Origin: a bacterium | Lineage (GTDB): Bacteria > Bacillota > Bacilli > Lactobacillales > Streptococcaceae | DNA: 64,000 bases | Reading direction: 5' to 3' | Assembly: GCA_905221345.1 (NCBI GenBank) | Contig: CAJNCW010000002.1 | Span: 124,001-188,000 of the forward strand | In this document: positions 63,692-64,000 of the stretch, in pieces | Layout of the letters: each line of letters opens with the position of its first letter | Numbering within the stretch: position 1 is the stretch's first letter | Program-made: the position numbers and the translations under genes | The notes under the pieces: model-generated | Database searches by the model: none | Seen by the model: the letters and a program-made list of their open reading frames with translations, nothing else | What the model was told of the DNA's origin: nothing

Positions 63692-64000
63692 TGTCGCCAA
63701 ACTTGCAGGCGTCAGCCCTACTACCGTCTCACGGGTCATCAATAAAAAGGGTTATCTATCTGAGAAAACCATTCAAAAGGTTAATGAAGCCATGCGAGAG
63801 CTAGGCTACAAGCCCAACAATCTGGCTCGAAGTCTCCAAGGAAAATCTGCCAAGTTGATTGGACTTATTTTTCCAAACATCAGTCATGTCTTTTATGCGG
63901 AGTTGATTGACAAGTTGGAACACCAACTCTTCAAAAATGGCTACAAGACCATCATCTGTAACAGCGAGCATGACTCTGAAAAAGAACGAGAGTACATTGA
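63672..64000 (+). CDS. scrR: LacI-family sucrose operon repressor ScrR, cut by window edge
   Basis: About 109 N-terminal residues are visible. MVAKLTDVAKLAGVSPTTVSRVINKKGYLSEKTIQKVNEAMRELGYKPNNLARSLQGKSAKLIGLIFPNISHVFYAELIDKLE is a classical LacI-type DNA-binding head, hinge helix (NNLARSLQ) and start of the sugar-binding core. It overlaps scrB by 20 bases in another frame. It should repress scrA and scrB when sucrose (or its phosphate) is absent, through the operators in 61859-62236. Confidence 0.93.
   Translation, partial: MVAKLTDVAKLAGVSPTTVSRVINKKGYLSEKTIQKVNEAMRELGYKPNNLARSLQGKSAKLIGLIFPNISHVFYAELIDKLEHQLFKNGYKTIICNSEHDSEKEREYI

Noticed and set aside
1..64000. rRNA, tRNA, intact insertion sequences, prophage or integrase
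   Set aside because: None was recognised on either strand; only the two short structured repeats look mobile.

Overview
The window is a chromosomal segment of a Streptococcus of the Mitis group (S. pneumoniae, S. mitis, S. oralis and relatives). The basis is family-level protein recognition: murM/murN, psaBCA-tpx-psaR, pepO, a SpNOX-type NADPH oxidase, an HK01/RR01-like two-component system beside thrS, metE-metF-pnp-cysE-cysS, and the scrK/scrA/scrB/scrR sucrose locus. The genes are dense, with AAGGAG-type ribosome sites and many intrinsic terminators. No rRNA, tRNA, CRISPR array, intact insertion sequence or prophage was seen.

Layout. 1-13 kb, minus strand: pepV (cut by the left edge), nitroreductase, a phosphoesterase overlapping uvrC, a membrane-anchored matrixin-type protease, murN/murM (AT-rich, cell-wall branching), estA, RNase J2 and recJ. 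13-16 kb, plus strand: a four-gene polar amino acid ABC transporter with a near-consensus promoter. 16-19.5 kb: nucleotidyltransferase, YdcF-type membrane protein under a palindrome-covered promoter, Rrf2 regulator, and a second phosphoesterase paralogous to the first. 19.6-24.6 kb: small membrane protein, a threonine T-box leader driving a P-loop kinase-like gene and thrS, then the two-component system. 24.8-29.6 kb: TetR regulator and its probable target (an anchored flavoreductase-like domain), a DUF2974 hydrolase, the NADPH oxidase homologue and an MBL-fold hydrolase. 29.6-35.8 kb: pepO, the manganese transporter psaBCA, thiol peroxidase and the manganese regulator psaR. 36-51 kb: dtd-rel, msmK, and the cysS-mrnC-regulator, cysE/pnp and metE-metF blocks (stringent response, sulfur amino acids, RNA turnover). 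51-58 kb: an accessory stretch with two small DNA-repair/unknown genes, a very AT-rich KAP-type membrane NTPase, a DUF6261-like gene, a 42-bp-period array of palindromes, and an SF2 helicase with membrane segments whose Walker A is broken by a frameshift. 58-64 kb: a VTT-family membrane protein and the sucrose locus, cut at the right edge inside scrR.

Functionally, several loci connect. The psa operon has a PsaR/ScaR-type palindrome at its promoter and psaR lies just downstream of tpx. metE has a streptococcal Met-box. The scrA/scrB intergenic region carries inverted copies of one operator-like sequence. msmK has a CcpA (cre) match beside its -10. The most unusual items are the 42-bp palindrome array, the frameshifted membrane helicase, the KAP NTPase, a P-loop gene placed between the T-box and thrS, twin operators around tetR, and two copies of a structured repeat whose first hairpin is conserved in shape but not in sequence.
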